64,000 bases of DNA, taken from NCBI GenBank assembly GCA_050013235.1, contig JBEKFQ010000003.1:1-64000 (forward strand), read 5' to 3'. Position numbers and translations under genes: made by a program. A model generated the notes under the pieces. The model worked only from the letters and a program-made list of their open reading frames with translations, made no database searches and had not been told where the DNA came from. Positions 18,445-27,861 of the stretch are shown in pieces. Positions within the stretch are counted from its first letter, which is position 1, and each line of letters begins with the position of its first letter. This stretch comes from RH-AL1 sp050013235. Its GTDB lineage: Bacteria > Pseudomonadota > Alphaproteobacteria > Rhizobiales > Beijerinckiaceae.

Positions 18445-19041
18445 ATGTCTGGTACGAATCCCTCAGGTCCGTCCCCCGCCCGTTACACCGGCGTCGCCAT
18501 CGCCCTGCATTGGATCGTGGCGGTTCTCATTCTGGCGAATGTCGTGCTCGCCCTCGTCGCCGATGCAATTCCCGATACCTACGTCCGCGCCGCGATCGAT
18601 CTGCACAAGTCGTTCGGAATCACCATTCTCGGGCTCGTGCTGTTGCGCATCCTCTGGCGCCTCGCGCATAAGCCGCCGCCGCTGCCCGCGTCCTATTCGC
18701 CGCTCGAACGGTTCGCGGCCCACGGGATCCATGGTCTGCTCTATCTCGTGATCCTGGCCCTGCCGGTCTCCGGCTGGATGCATGATTCCGCCTGGAAGGG
18801 CGCGGCGAGCCATCCGCTGTCGCTCTACGGCCTCGTTCCCTGGCCGCGGATTGGCTTGATCGAGAGCATCGAGCCGGTCCGGAAGGAGCATTTGCACAAC
18901 GTTTTCTTCGCGGCTCACGCCGCTGCCGCCTACGCGCTCTATGCCTTGCTGGCGCTGCATATTATCGGGGCGCTCAAGCATCAGTTCTGGGATCGCGAGC
19001 CAGAATTGCAGCGCATGCTGCCGGGCAGGAAAGAACTCTGA
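18445..19041 (+). CDS. Cytochrome b561 family protein
   Basis: About 198 residues and four predicted transmembrane helices. Conserved haem-ligand His candidates lie in IALHWIVAVL, IDLHKSFGITIL, FAAHAAAAYAL and LALHIIGALKHQFWD, the pattern of prokaryotic cytochrome b561 (two b haems, quinol or superoxide oxidation at the inner membrane). The start is ATG 18445, preceded by GGAG at 8 bp. The longer open frame upstream runs through a palindromic repeat and is not convincing. Confidence 0.9.
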   Translation: MSGTNPSGPSPARYTGVAIALHWIVAVLILANVVLALVADAIPDTYVRAAIDLHKSFGITILGLVLLRILWRLAHKPPPLPASYSPLERFAAHGIHGLLYLVILALPVSGWMHDSAWKGAASHPLSLYGLVPWPRIGLIESIEPVRKEHLHNVFFAAHAAAAYALYALLALHIIGALKHQFWDREPELQRMLPGRKEL

Positions 19042-19123
19042 CGGCGGCCAGGCGCGAAAGCGCGATCAATGGATTGGACCGCAGCTTCGCCGCGGGCCCT
19101 CGATCGGGCGGATAAGAGAAAAC

Positions 19124-21202
19124 CTACTCCGCCGCCTCCAACGCCTCCACCCGCACCTTGACCTCGTCGGCGTATCCCGCCGCGTCGATCACCGTCACGG
19201 TTGAAAAGCCCTCGCCTTGGGGCTGCCAGGCCGCCTCGCGGGCGAAGGGCGGGCTCGCCACGGGTTTGCCGTCGACGAGCCAGCGATATGGGCGATGCCC
19301 GCCATCGGCGATCAGCTTGACTTGATCGCCCCCCAAATTGCTCAGCAGTTTCGAGCCGGCCAGGGGAAAGGTGATATGCGGCGCGTTGGCCACCGGCGTC
19401 GCGGCTGTGTTGGCGAGGCGTGTCAGCGAGGCCGGCGGCGGTCCGGCAAACAGCGGCGACAGCGCCCGTTGTGGCAGCGGATCGGGGGGCAGAAGATCGA
19501 ACAGCCGGGACAGGATGCCGGCCGAGGCCATGCCCACGCAGCCGATGCAGGTGCCGCCGTCGGCTCGGCCCATCCAGACGCCAATCACCCGGCTGCCGTC
19601 GAACCCCACCGCCCAGCCGTCGCGGAACCGGTAGGATGTGCCGGTCTTGTAGGCAATCGCCGTGGCATGCCGGGCCGAGCCCTTGGGCGCCGGCATGCCC
19701 GAGAGAATATCGATGACCGCATCCGCCGCGGCCGTGCTCATGAGCGGCGTGCCCTCCGTCTCGGGCTGGATCTGGCCCGCAAGCTCCGTCAGCGGCCTCA
19801 CGCCGCCGCCGCTGGCGAGCGCGGCATAGGCGGTTACGAGATCGTGCAGCGTCATGCCCGCGCCGCCGAGCGCCATCGGCAGGCTCGGAGCCGCCGTGTC
19901 GTTGTCGAAGGTCAGCGGCAGGCCCGCTTGTTTGAACTGGCCGGCGAAGGCCACCGGCCCCAACCGCTGCAGCACGATCACGGCGGGCAGGTTGAGCGAG
20001 GCTTGCAGCGCTTGGCGCACCGTGACATCGCCGTTGAAGCCGCCGTTGAAATTATGCGGGGCATAATCGTCGAAACGGGTGGGCTCGTCGCGCACGAGGC
20101 TCTCGGGATGTGCGAGCAGGCGATCGAACGCCATGCCGTAGATGAAGGGTTTGAGCGTCGAGCCCGGCGAGCGCGTGGCCCGCGTCATGTCGATCGCGCC
20201 TTTGCGGCCGGCGTCGAAATAATCCCCGCTTCCGGCTTCGGCCAAAATCTCGCCCGTCCGCCAGTCCGCGACGATGGCGGCGAGATTCACCGGCTTCGGG
20301 ATTTCGTCCAAGGTCTGACGCAAGACACGTTGCAGGTTCAGTTGAATCGCCCGGTCCAGGCTCGTGCGGACGCCGCCGTTTGCCCGGGCGACGAGCTCTT
20401 CCGCCAGATGCGGCGCGAGCGCGGGCAGGGGCAGGCGGCGCTCGGGCAACGGCGCGGCCAAGGCGTCGCGCAAAGCTGCTTCGCCGATCAGCCCATCTTG
20501 ATGCGCGTGCGCGAGCACTTTGGCTCGCGCCTCGGCCGCGCGGTTGCCCGGCGCGTCCGGCCGCGCGGCGCGTGGCGCTTGCGGAAGCGCCACGAGCAAG
20601 GCGGCCTCGGCGTCCGATAATTGCGAGGGCTCCTTGCCGAACCAGGCGAGCGAACCCGCGCGCAGGCCTTGCAAATTGCCGCCCACCGGCGTCAGCGTGA
20701 GATAGGCGCCCAGGATCTCTTGCTTGCTCATGCGCTCTTCGAGTTGAAGCGCCCGGCCGATCTGGATGAGTTTGGACCCAAAGCTACGCGGCCGGGGCTC
20801 CAGCAGGCGCGCGACCTGCATGGTGAGCGTCGAACCGCCCGAGACGATCCGTCCATGCGTCACGAGCTGGCCCGCCGCGCGCACGAGCGCCAGTGGGTCG
20901 ACGCCGGAATGGGTCCAAAATCTCTTGTCCTCGAAATCCAGCAACAGTCTGAGATAGGCGGGCGAGACGTCCGCCGGGGCGGTGGCCAGACGCCATTGCC
21001 GGTCCGGGGTCATGAATGCGCGAAGCATCGACCCATCCCGTGAGAGCACCACGCGGGACGGTGCCGCCAGCCGGGAGAGATCGGGCGGCAGCAGGTGGTC
21101 CGCCAGCACCAGGCCACCCGCCGTGAGGGCTAACAGGCCGCCCGCCGTGAGGGCGAACAGGCCGCCGGCTTTGGCGGCTAGCTGCCTGGTCCATGTCTTC
21201 AT
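19124..21202 (-). CDS. pbpC: Penicillin-binding protein 1C
   Basis: 692 residues: signal anchor, GT51 transglycosylase domain (FEDKRFWTHSGVDPLALVRA, residue ~90 on), transpeptidase domain with SPGSTLKPFIYG (SxxK), SLN and AYKTGTSYRFRDGWAVGFD (KTG), and a C-terminal biPBP-type domain. PBP1C acts in periplasmic peptidoglycan synthesis, and its gene is commonly linked to the bacterial alpha-2-macroglobulin gene, as here: the two overlap by 4 bp. The N-terminal anchor contains an in-frame 24-bp tandem duplication encoding repeated GGLxALTA units, which lengthens the hydrophobic helix. Confidence 0.95.
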   Translation of the reverse strand: MKTWTRQLAAKAGGLFALTAGGLLALTAGGLVLADHLLPPDLSRLAAPSRVVLSRDGSMLRAFMTPDRQWRLATAPADVSPAYLRLLLDFEDKRFWTHSGVDPLALVRAAGQLVTHGRIVSGGSTLTMQVARLLEPRPRSFGSKLIQIGRALQLEERMSKQEILGAYLTLTPVGGNLQGLRAGSLAWFGKEPSQLSDAEAALLVALPQAPRAARPDAPGNRAAEARAKVLAHAHQDGLIGEAALRDALAAPLPERRLPLPALAPHLAEELVARANGGVRTSLDRAIQLNLQRVLRQTLDEIPKPVNLAAIVADWRTGEILAEAGSGDYFDAGRKGAIDMTRATRSPGSTLKPFIYGMAFDRLLAHPESLVRDEPTRFDDYAPHNFNGGFNGDVTVRQALQASLNLPAVIVLQRLGPVAFAGQFKQAGLPLTFDNDTAAPSLPMALGGAGMTLHDLVTAYAALASGGGVRPLTELAGQIQPETEGTPLMSTAAADAVIDILSGMPAPKGSARHATAIAYKTGTSYRFRDGWAVGFDGSRVIGVWMGRADGGTCIGCVGMASAGILSRLFDLLPPDPLPQRALSPLFAGPPPASLTRLANTAATPVANAPHITFPLAGSKLLSNLGGDQVKLIADGGHRPYRWLVDGKPVASPPFAREAAWQPQGEGFSTVTVIDAAGYADEVKVRVEALEAAE
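21111..21158. repeat. 24-bp tandem duplication in the pbpC signal anchor
   Basis: Two near-identical 24-bp units at 21111-21134 and 21135-21158 add eight residues (ALTAGGLx) to the hydrophobic anchor of PBP1C. Confidence 0.8.
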
Positions 21203-22176
21203 GGCTTGCCGTCATCGTCACCGTCGGGGGTCTTTTGCTCCACCGGCGCGGTTTTGGCCGCGGTTTTCGGCTTGCGCGCTGGTTTGACCTCCAACGTCGC
21301 GGCTTCGCCCCTGGCGTGATAGGCCGGGGCATACATGTCCTCGACCTGCGGGCCTGGCCGGACATAGCTGCCAGGCGTCACCGCGCGGACGATATACGCG
21401 AATTTGGACGGCGTTTTACTACTGGAAAGATCGAGCCCGGCGATATAGCGGTCGTCGCGCAACGAAGTGAAGGTGGGTTCGGTGAGATCCTTCAGCCATT
21501 TGAACTGGGTATTGTCGCGATCGCCCGAAAGCCCAACCGTTTCGGGTTCGAGGCCGGCCGGCAGCATATCCACGACCAGGGCCTTTCGTTGGATATCTTC
21601 CGCGATTTTCGCTTCGATCACGATCACGAGTTCGTCGTTTTGATGCACGTCGGCGAGATCGGCGGGTGTTCCGTCGAGGTGGTAATAGCTTCGCTCGATG
21701 CTGAAGCCGTTGGCTTCGGGCGGCTGAACGCCAGTGGGAATGCCGGTCGCCGCGAGAGCCACGAAGACTGGGCCGGCGCCCTTGTTGACGAGAATGCTCG
21801 TGCGGCCCTTGCCGAGCGGGATGCTGGAGGTGATCTGCGTTTGCGTCCCCGATGTTTCCTTGCCGTCGAGTTCCACCTTGAGCGGCGAGTTCGAACGGAG
21901 GTCGAAGGCTGCCCGCAACAACCAGGCCTCTTCCTGCGTGCTGAGCCAGCCGCGTCCGCCGGTGCTTCGCGCGAGATCGATGCCTTGCGCGAAAAGCGTC
22001 TTTTCCGGCGCCAGTTTCTCTTCCTCCATCAACGCCAGGACCATCGCTTTGTCGCGCAATTCGCTGCCGTAATCGTTGAGGTAGATTTTGGGATCGCGGG
22101 GGATCACGGCCTGCTTGACGAGGTTGGCGGCGAGATCGCGCTCGCCGACATGGCTCAATGCCGCCGCGAGCTGCAC
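21199..22176 (-). CDS. Bacterial alpha-2-macroglobulin, C-terminal fragment (frameshifted)
   Basis: This frame continues the alpha-2-macroglobulin encoded upstream in another frame. The sequence DIARVQLAAALSHVGERDLA is the helical thioester-domain repeat that normally follows the end of the upstream frame. It then runs through the receptor-binding-like macroglobulin domain (GRGWLSTQEEAWLLRAAFDL) to a Lys/Pro-rich tail. Combined length with the N-terminal part is about 1,600 residues, normal for the family. No ribosome binding site or signal peptide supports independent expression of this part. It ends 4 bp into pbpC. Confidence 0.75.
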   Translation of the reverse strand: MQLAAALSHVGERDLAANLVKQAVIPRDPKIYLNDYGSELRDKAMVLALMEEEKLAPEKTLFAQGIDLARSTGGRGWLSTQEEAWLLRAAFDLRSNSPLKVELDGKETSGTQTQITSSIPLGKGRTSILVNKGAGPVFVALAATGIPTGVQPPEANGFSIERSYYHLDGTPADLADVHQNDELVIVIEAKIAEDIQRKALVVDMLPAGLEPETVGLSGDRDNTQFKWLKDLTEPTFTSLRDDRYIAGLDLSSSKTPSKFAYIVRAVTPGSYVRPGPQVEDMYAPAYHARGEAATLEVKPARKPKTAAKTAPVEQKTPDGDDDGKP

Positions 22177-25100
22177 GCGGGCGATGTCGCTGGGCAGATG
22201 CCCTGCGAGCCGGTGGCGGCATAGCGCAATTGCGAGAGATCGAGCTTATTGGCTCTCGCCAGGACGATGGCCGCATAGGACACGCCCGCGGCCTCTTGGG
22301 GGCTTTCTCCGGCACTGGCGAATTGGCCGGCGAGCCAAGTGACGGCGCGATTTTCCATTGAGGCCGGCACCTCCAGGCCTTGCGCGCGGGCATGCTGGAG
22401 GAAATCGATCGCATAGGCGGTCAGCCAGAGATGCCCCGTGTCGAACGACGTCCAATAGCCGAAGGAGCCATCGCTCGACTGGAGAGAGAACAAGCGTTGG
22501 ATCGCGCTTTGCGCCGTGGCTGTCCCGGGTGTGGCGAGGGCCAACGTGCCGCCCAGCTTTTTGACGAAGAGTTCGGGAAAGGCCCGGCTGATCGTCTGCT
22601 CGGCACAGCCATAGGGATAAGCGCGAAGCGACGCCAGAAGGCCAGGCACATCGAAGGCCGGCATGTTGGACGCCGTGACATCGAGTTTTCCCGTGCCGGG
22701 CACGAGCCCTTGGCCCAAGGCGTCGTCCGCGGCGAGGCGCTGGCCCGGCGCCAGGGAGATGATCTGCCGGTTGGTGACATAGGCATTGGGCGTGCGCACC
22801 GCGATCTCGAAGTCGCGCTCCGCGATTGTGCCGTCGGCGCCTTTGGCGGTGATGTGAATGCGGCCCGTTCCAGGCACGCTGGCAGCGGTCAGCACGCGAT
22901 CGACATAGCGCCGTTTGTCCCGCTTCACGTCCTTGAACAAAGCGTCGGCCTTGTCGACGCTCACCGCGCCTTCGGTCTTGACGGTGACCGTATAGGTCTG
23001 CTCCGGCGCTTCCAGATCGGTCAGCATCAGGCGCGCGGTGGCTTTATCGCCGGGCGCGAGAAAGCGCGGCAAGGTCAGCTCGGCGAGAAGCGGCGGGCGC
23101 ACGGTGGTTTGGTGGTCCGCCGCGCCGAAGCGGTTGTTCGTCCAGGCGACCGCCATCAGCCGTATGCGGCCGCTGAAGTCGGGCACATCCACGCCGAGCG
23201 TCGCATGGCCCATCGCATCGAGTTTCACGGGGCCTTGAAACAAAGCCACGGTCTTGAACGTCTTGACGTCGAGACCGCCGGTCTTGAGATTGGCGTTGTC
23301 GCCGCCTTGCGTCAGTTGTCCGGCCTGCCCCGAGGGGTCGATGAGCGCGTTGAACACATCGCGCAATTCGAAGCCGGGCGCCCGCCGGCCGAGATAGAAG
23401 CCCGCCGGATCGGGCGTTTCGAAATCGGTCATCAGCAGGACGGCTTCATCGACCGCGGCGAGCGTCACGAAGGCCTCTTCGCCGTTGGCTCCCGCGACAT
23501 TCACGTCGACATTGAGCTTCGTCAGCGGATGGACCGTATCGGGTGCTTTCAGGGAAACATCGAGTTTATGCGTGGCGGTGACGCCGGGCACCCAGGCGAG
23601 CCCCACCGCGCGCACGGGCAGCCGGGGGAGAACGGCGCCCGCGGGCGAGACCGCGATGGCGAGAATATAGGCGCCGCTGGCGGGAACATCTGCGGCGTCG
23701 AATTCCACCGCGCCGCCGCCTTTCGGCATGTCGACTTCATGCAGGCCATGCAGTCCATTGCCCTCCAGCATCACAAGAACGCGCCCGGCAAAAGCAGGCT
23801 CGACCATCGCGCGCACCTTGCCCGCCGGGGCATTTTTATCGACCGTTACGGCCATGATTTCCGGCTTGCGGTTGGCAGTGTCCCCGCCGCTCGACCACCA
23901 ACCCGCGCCAAAGCGTAGGCTCGTCGCGGTTTTGCCGGTATTGTCATAGGCTTCGAGGCGCCAGCGTCCGCTCGTTACTTTCGCCGATATCGTGGCGCGT
24001 CCGTCCGCGCCAAAGGTCAGATCGCCGCCATTGGCCGGCTGGTCGATGATCGTAGACTTCCATTGCCAACGGCCGTCCCGGAAGAAATAGCTATATTCGT
24101 AATCCTCTTTCACGAGGCTCCATTTGACGCCCGGCAGGGCGGTGGGCTTGCCGTCGCCATCGAGCGAGACGGCATCGAAAGTGGCCTCGGCGCTGTCGCC
24201 CAAACCCTCGCTAAACCGGGCGTGGAGCCCAATGAAGTGGCTAGCCGTGTGTAAGGGCTTGGTCAGATCGGCAAGCGCCGCGCGTCCGTCGACGTCGTTG
24301 ACCGTGGCGTGGAGCGCGATTTCGAGCGGGCTCGAGGTGTCGGGCACTTCGTCGATTTGCAGGACGGCGGTGGCGGCTCCCTTGTCGTCCGTGGTGAAGC
24401 TCTGCGTCTCCAAGGCTTTCGGCAAGAAGGGCTCTTGCACCAGGCCAAAGCGGAAATCCTCGAAACCCGGGAAGGGATGGGCGGAAGGCTGGATTGTCGC
24501 CTCGACTTGGCCGGAAAGGCCGGCGCCGGGGCTGCCGTAGAAATAATCGGCGGTGACTTTCGCCTCGATGGCGCCGCTGGCCTCCAACGGGCCAGGCGGC
24601 AGCGTCAGTTTGGCCTCGAGCCGGGGCGGCACGAAATCTTGTACCGAGACCGAGATCGTGCCGATCTCCGTTTTGCCGCCGGCGCTCGCCCAGATCCGCC
24701 AGGTTCCGCTGAAGGCATTGTCCGGCACCGGGAAATCCAGCGCGCCGCCGCTCGCGCTGGCCAGCGTCATCGCGCGTTTGTCGACCTCGATACCGTCGGG
24801 CCGCACGATGTGAAGCGTCAGCGGCAAGTTCGCCACCGCCTTGGCATCGCGGTCGCGTAGCAGCGCGCCGATGTGGATGGTTTCGCCCGGCCGGTAGACG
24901 CCGCGATCCGTCCAAAGAAAGGCGTCGTTGGTCTGCGGCGGCGCGCGGCCCTTGATGTCGAGATCGCTGAGATCGAGAGCGGGCGAATCGAGTTGCAGCC
25001 ACGTGAATCCGCCGTCGTCGCTCGTCGCCGTGAGGATTTTCGGCGCGTCGCCATGCTCGCCGCGCAGCAGGCCGCCGGGGATCAGAAAACGCCCCTCGCC

Positions 25101-26006
25101 ATCGCTCTTATACGATCCGAGGATCTCGTTGCTTTGCGCGATCAACCGCAGAGTCACGCCGGCCAAGGGCTTGGCGGTCTGCAACGAGCGGGCGCTGACG
25201 AGCAGCCCCTCGTCTGTCTTGATGGTGACGAGTCCCGTATCGGAGACGCTGAACCATTGCGTCGCGCGTTCCGTATCCTTGTCCGGCGTGCCGGTATCGG
25301 GCTCGGCGAAGGCCACGTAAATGCCCGGCTGCAAATCCTTGATGAGCGCGCCAACGGGGATTGCCGTCGTGACTTGCTTGTTCCGGGCGGATTCGATAGC
25401 CAGCGTGCCCTCGAAGATCTTGGAGCTGCTCTCTTTGATATTTTCGATCGTATAGCCGCTCAACGCTTGGCCAAACCAATCGTTGACGAGTTGTCCCACA
25501 ATGGCGCGCTCGCTGAAACGGTAGAGCGTGATATGCGCTTTGCCCGTATTCACGCTTTTCAGCGGCAGGGCGGCGTCTTTCGTGAAGGGCAGCAGCGTCT
25601 TGCCCTGATCGAAGCTCAATTGCGGCTCGCGGTCTGGCACTTGGACATCGACCGGTACGTCCTTGGCGAGCGTGCTGTCGCCGGCGCCGGGCAGACCTGC
25701 CTTGAGCGTGATTTTATAGTGCTCGCCGTGTTTCAGGCCGCCGACGCAGAGATCTTTTCCGCGCGCTTCCAGCGAATGATCGATCGCGGGCTCGATGGTT
25801 ACGAAGGGCTCGAGCGCATTGGCTTTGCCGTGTGGCAGTTGGCCCGAAAAACTGAAACAGGCGCCGGGAACGGCTCGATCCGGCTCGATCGTGACATTGA
25901 GATAATCGAGCGCCCAGACCGGCGAGGCCATCGCGAGAGGCGCGAGGAGCGCCAGGGTGCGAAAGAGGGATTTGATCGGCGTGGCGGGAGCAAGACGAAG
26001 CGCCAT
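22155..26006 (-). CDS. yfhM: Bacterial alpha-2-macroglobulin, N-terminal and thioester part (frameshifted)
   Basis: 1,283 residues beginning with a signal peptide (cleavage likely after VWA-LDY), followed by macroglobulin domains, a bait-region-like segment and the thioester motif YGCAEQTISRAFPE near residue 1134. In this family the Cys-Glu-Gln thioester traps proteases in the periplasm, and PBP1C acts with it. The frame breaks near 22190-22200 (reverse strand CAGGGCATCTGCCCAGC), where one missing base in a G run would restore fusion to the downstream fragment, and it ends in an out-of-family tail (ICPATSPACSSRRH). It is either a genuine inactivating frameshift or an assembly error. No lipobox is seen at the N-terminus. 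Confidence 0.85.
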   Translation of the reverse strand: MALRLAPATPIKSLFRTLALLAPLAMASPVWALDYLNVTIEPDRAVPGACFSFSGQLPHGKANALEPFVTIEPAIDHSLEARGKDLCVGGLKHGEHYKITLKAGLPGAGDSTLAKDVPVDVQVPDREPQLSFDQGKTLLPFTKDAALPLKSVNTGKAHITLYRFSERAIVGQLVNDWFGQALSGYTIENIKESSSKIFEGTLAIESARNKQVTTAIPVGALIKDLQPGIYVAFAEPDTGTPDKDTERATQWFSVSDTGLVTIKTDEGLLVSARSLQTAKPLAGVTLRLIAQSNEILGSYKSDGEGRFLIPGGLLRGEHGDAPKILTATSDDGGFTWLQLDSPALDLSDLDIKGRAPPQTNDAFLWTDRGVYRPGETIHIGALLRDRDAKAVANLPLTLHIVRPDGIEVDKRAMTLASASGGALDFPVPDNAFSGTWRIWASAGGKTEIGTISVSVQDFVPPRLEAKLTLPPGPLEASGAIEAKVTADYFYGSPGAGLSGQVEATIQPSAHPFPGFEDFRFGLVQEPFLPKALETQSFTTDDKGAATAVLQIDEVPDTSSPLEIALHATVNDVDGRAALADLTKPLHTASHFIGLHARFSEGLGDSAEATFDAVSLDGDGKPTALPGVKWSLVKEDYEYSYFFRDGRWQWKSTIIDQPANGGDLTFGADGRATISAKVTSGRWRLEAYDNTGKTATSLRFGAGWWSSGGDTANRKPEIMAVTVDKNAPAGKVRAMVEPAFAGRVLVMLEGNGLHGLHEVDMPKGGGAVEFDAADVPASGAYILAIAVSPAGAVLPRLPVRAVGLAWVPGVTATHKLDVSLKAPDTVHPLTKLNVDVNVAGANGEEAFVTLAAVDEAVLLMTDFETPDPAGFYLGRRAPGFELRDVFNALIDPSGQAGQLTQGGDNANLKTGGLDVKTFKTVALFQGPVKLDAMGHATLGVDVPDFSGRIRLMAVAWTNNRFGAADHQTTVRPPLLAELTLPRFLAPGDKATARLMLTDLEAPEQTYTVTVKTEGAVSVDKADALFKDVKRDKRRYVDRVLTAASVPGTGRIHITAKGADGTIAERDFEIAVRTPNAYVTNRQIISLAPGQRLAADDALGQGLVPGTGKLDVTASNMPAFDVPGLLASLRAYPYGCAEQTISRAFPELFVKKLGGTLALATPGTATAQSAIQRLFSLQSSDGSFGYWTSFDTGHLWLTAYAIDFLQHARAQGLEVPASMENRAVTWLAGQFASAGESPQEAAGVSYAAIVLARANKLDLSQLRYAATGSQGICPATSPACSSRRH

Positions 26007-26200
26007 CGGGTCTCTCCAGGCAAGGGCTCGACATGAGCGCGGCCGGCGAAATCCTATCTTAGATCCCTAGACGCGTCTGCTAGGATTTCGTCGAAGGGAC
26101 GAAATGGCGGCAGCTTCAGCCACCCTGCCTGCACGGTTCTCTTTCCCATCTCGCGGAGCGGGATCTTGCGGAGCGAGGGGGGCCCTGTCGGCTATGGAAA

Positions 26201-26218
26201 GGGGGCGCGTACGCCCCC
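26201..26218 (-). terminator. GC-rich hairpin, possible terminator of the OmpA-family gene
   Basis: GGGGGCG-CGTA-CGCCCCC is a perfect 7-bp stem just downstream of the OmpA-family stop codon. The T run is weak, so the terminator call is tentative. Confidence 0.4.
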
Positions 26219-26252
26219 TCATGGTTCATTTACAAACTATAGGTCTGGCGCC

Positions 26253-27800
26253 TCAACGCGGGACGGCTTGCCCGGTATCGGCCAACAAAGGCGTGATGCG
26301 TTGGACGATGACGCGGCGGTTGATGCGCGAGGGCCCCGTCGTCTGCTCTTTCGGATATTGCTGGCCGTAGCCTTGGGTCGTCAGATTCTCCGGCGGCACC
26401 TTGAATTCACGCGTGAGAAGCGCCGCGACGGATTGCGCCCGCCGGTCCGACAGGGAGAGGTTGTCGGTGGGATTGCCGACAGCATCGGTAAAGCCTTCGA
26501 CCAAGAAGACTTCGTTGGGATTATGCGCCACGGCCTTGTTGATCGCTTCGCCGAGAACGCGCAATTTGCTCACTTGGTCCGGTCCGACGATCCAGGAGCC
26601 GGTCTCGAAGTTCAACGTGTTGATGTCGACGCTGCGCATCCGGGCCCGGAGGGCGGGGCTATAGAGCACCTGGTCCAAGGTGTAGCGTTGGGGCAGCGGC
26701 TGAATCGGAGGCGCGATCAGCGTATCGTACACGACGTCGGCAGTCGCGGTATCGGCATCCACGTCATATTGCGAGGCCGGGATGTCGATGGCCGCGGGAG
26801 GCAGCACGACGATATCGTCGCGGTAATCGCGAACCTGGCCATCGTAGCCATTATCGATCATCACATATTCGCTGCCATCGGGGAACCGGCGGAAACGGCG
26901 CAAGAGCTGTCCTTGGGGATCCGTGACGGTAACGATTTGCGAGCCGTCCGGGCGATCGTAAATGCTGACGATTTCGTCGCCATGGCGCTCTGTCCGCACG
27001 GACAGGCCAAGGTCGTGGAAGCGTTCGGTTTCGTCGTGGACGATGAAATTCTGGCCACCCTCGCCAATGATCGTGCGGCCGGGTTCGCGGATGAAATCGA
27101 TGCCGCCTTTGTGGGTCTCGTGCCGGTTGTGGTGAATATCCGCGAGGGTGTGCGCGCCCGTCGCCGCGAGCACGCCGCCGGTTAAGCCAGCCGCAACGCC
27201 TGTTGCAACAGCGCCAACCGGCTTGCCGCCGGCTTGGCTCGGTTTCGCGGGACCAGGTTTTGTCTGGCCTGGCGTTACTTGGCCCTGGGGACCTTGCGCT
27301 GGAGGCGTTTGGCCGGGAGCGCCGGCTGGCGGGGTGACAGGCGGAACCGGCTTTACGGCGGCCGGAGCCGGCGGCGTCACGGGTTTCACCGGAGCTGGGG
27401 CATGTGGCGGCGGAGGCTTCACGGCGGCGGGAGCCGGCGGTGTCACGGGTTTAGCCGGGGCTGGCTGCGCGGCGGGTTTAGGTGGGGCCGGAGGGGTCAC
27501 GGGTTTGGCCGGGGCTGGTTGCGCGGCGGGTTTAGGTGCGGCCGGTGGTGTCACGGGTTTAGCCGGGGCTGGTTGCGCGGCGGGTTTAGGAGCGGCCGGG
27601 GGATGTTGCGGAGGCTTTTTTTCCTCTTCCTTTTTCTTTTCTTCTTCTTTTTTCTTTTGTTCTTCCGCGGAGCCGCCGGTCTGGGCTTGGGCCATTTGCA
27701 TGGTCACCGGCGCATATTGGGCAAATCCGGCACCTGGTTGGGCCAACAGCATGGCAGGCATGACCGTCGTCGCGGCAAGGATTTTTCTGATTGTTTTCAT
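26253..27800 (-). CDS. OmpA-family outer-membrane/peptidoglycan protein with Pro-rich linker
   Basis: 515 residues. A signal peptide (FAQYAP near residue 27) is followed by a charged run (KKKEEEKKKEEEKK) and a long Pro/Ala/Lys linker built from 18-residue repeats (PAAPKPAAQPAPAKPVTP), the sort of linker that spans the periplasm. A middle domain of unknown fold has several GSQIV/GSEYV-like strands. The C-terminal OmpA domain shows FETGSWIV, VEGFTDAVGNPTDNLSLSDR and TQGYGQQYP, the peptidoglycan-binding motif set. It likely tethers the envelope. It is a monocistronic gene reading away from the flagellar operon. Confidence 0.85.
   Translation of the reverse strand: MKTIRKILAATTVMPAMLLAQPGAGFAQYAPVTMQMAQAQTGGSAEEQKKKEEEKKKEEEKKPPQHPPAAPKPAAQPAPAKPVTPPAAPKPAAQPAPAKPVTPPAPPKPAAQPAPAKPVTPPAPAAVKPPPPHAPAPVKPVTPPAPAAVKPVPPVTPPAGAPGQTPPAQGPQGQVTPGQTKPGPAKPSQAGGKPVGAVATGVAAGLTGGVLAATGAHTLADIHHNRHETHKGGIDFIREPGRTIIGEGGQNFIVHDETERFHDLGLSVRTERHGDEIVSIYDRPDGSQIVTVTDPQGQLLRRFRRFPDGSEYVMIDNGYDGQVRDYRDDIVVLPPAAIDIPASQYDVDADTATADVVYDTLIAPPIQPLPQRYTLDQVLYSPALRARMRSVDINTLNFETGSWIVGPDQVSKLRVLGEAINKAVAHNPNEVFLVEGFTDAVGNPTDNLSLSDRRAQSVAALLTREFKVPPENLTTQGYGQQYPKEQTTGPSRINRRVIVQRITPLLADTGQAVPR
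27444..27605. repeat. Three 54-bp tandem repeats in the OmpA-family gene
   Basis: Units begin CACGGGTTTAGCCGGGGCTG or similar at 27444, 27498 and 27552, each encoding the 18-residue Pro/Ala/Lys unit on the reverse strand. They are likely variable in copy number by slippage. Confidence 0.85.
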
Positions 27801-27861
27801 TTAAGGGGGCCTCGTTAAAAAACCGATCGATGGTCAAGCTTGCGTGAAGGTTCCCGTTTAG

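Noticed and set aside
19217..20620. 467-codon frame antisense to pbpC
   Set aside because: Composition is a shadow of the sense gene, with no motifs and no ribosome binding site.
22380..26036. Long frames antisense to the alpha-2-macroglobulin gene
   Set aside because: Arg/Gly/His-rich translations complementary to a well-supported gene.
27444..27605. CRISPR-like periodic repeats
   Set aside because: The 54-bp units are contiguous, in frame and encode a Pro/Ala/Lys linker; there are no unique spacers and no cas genes.
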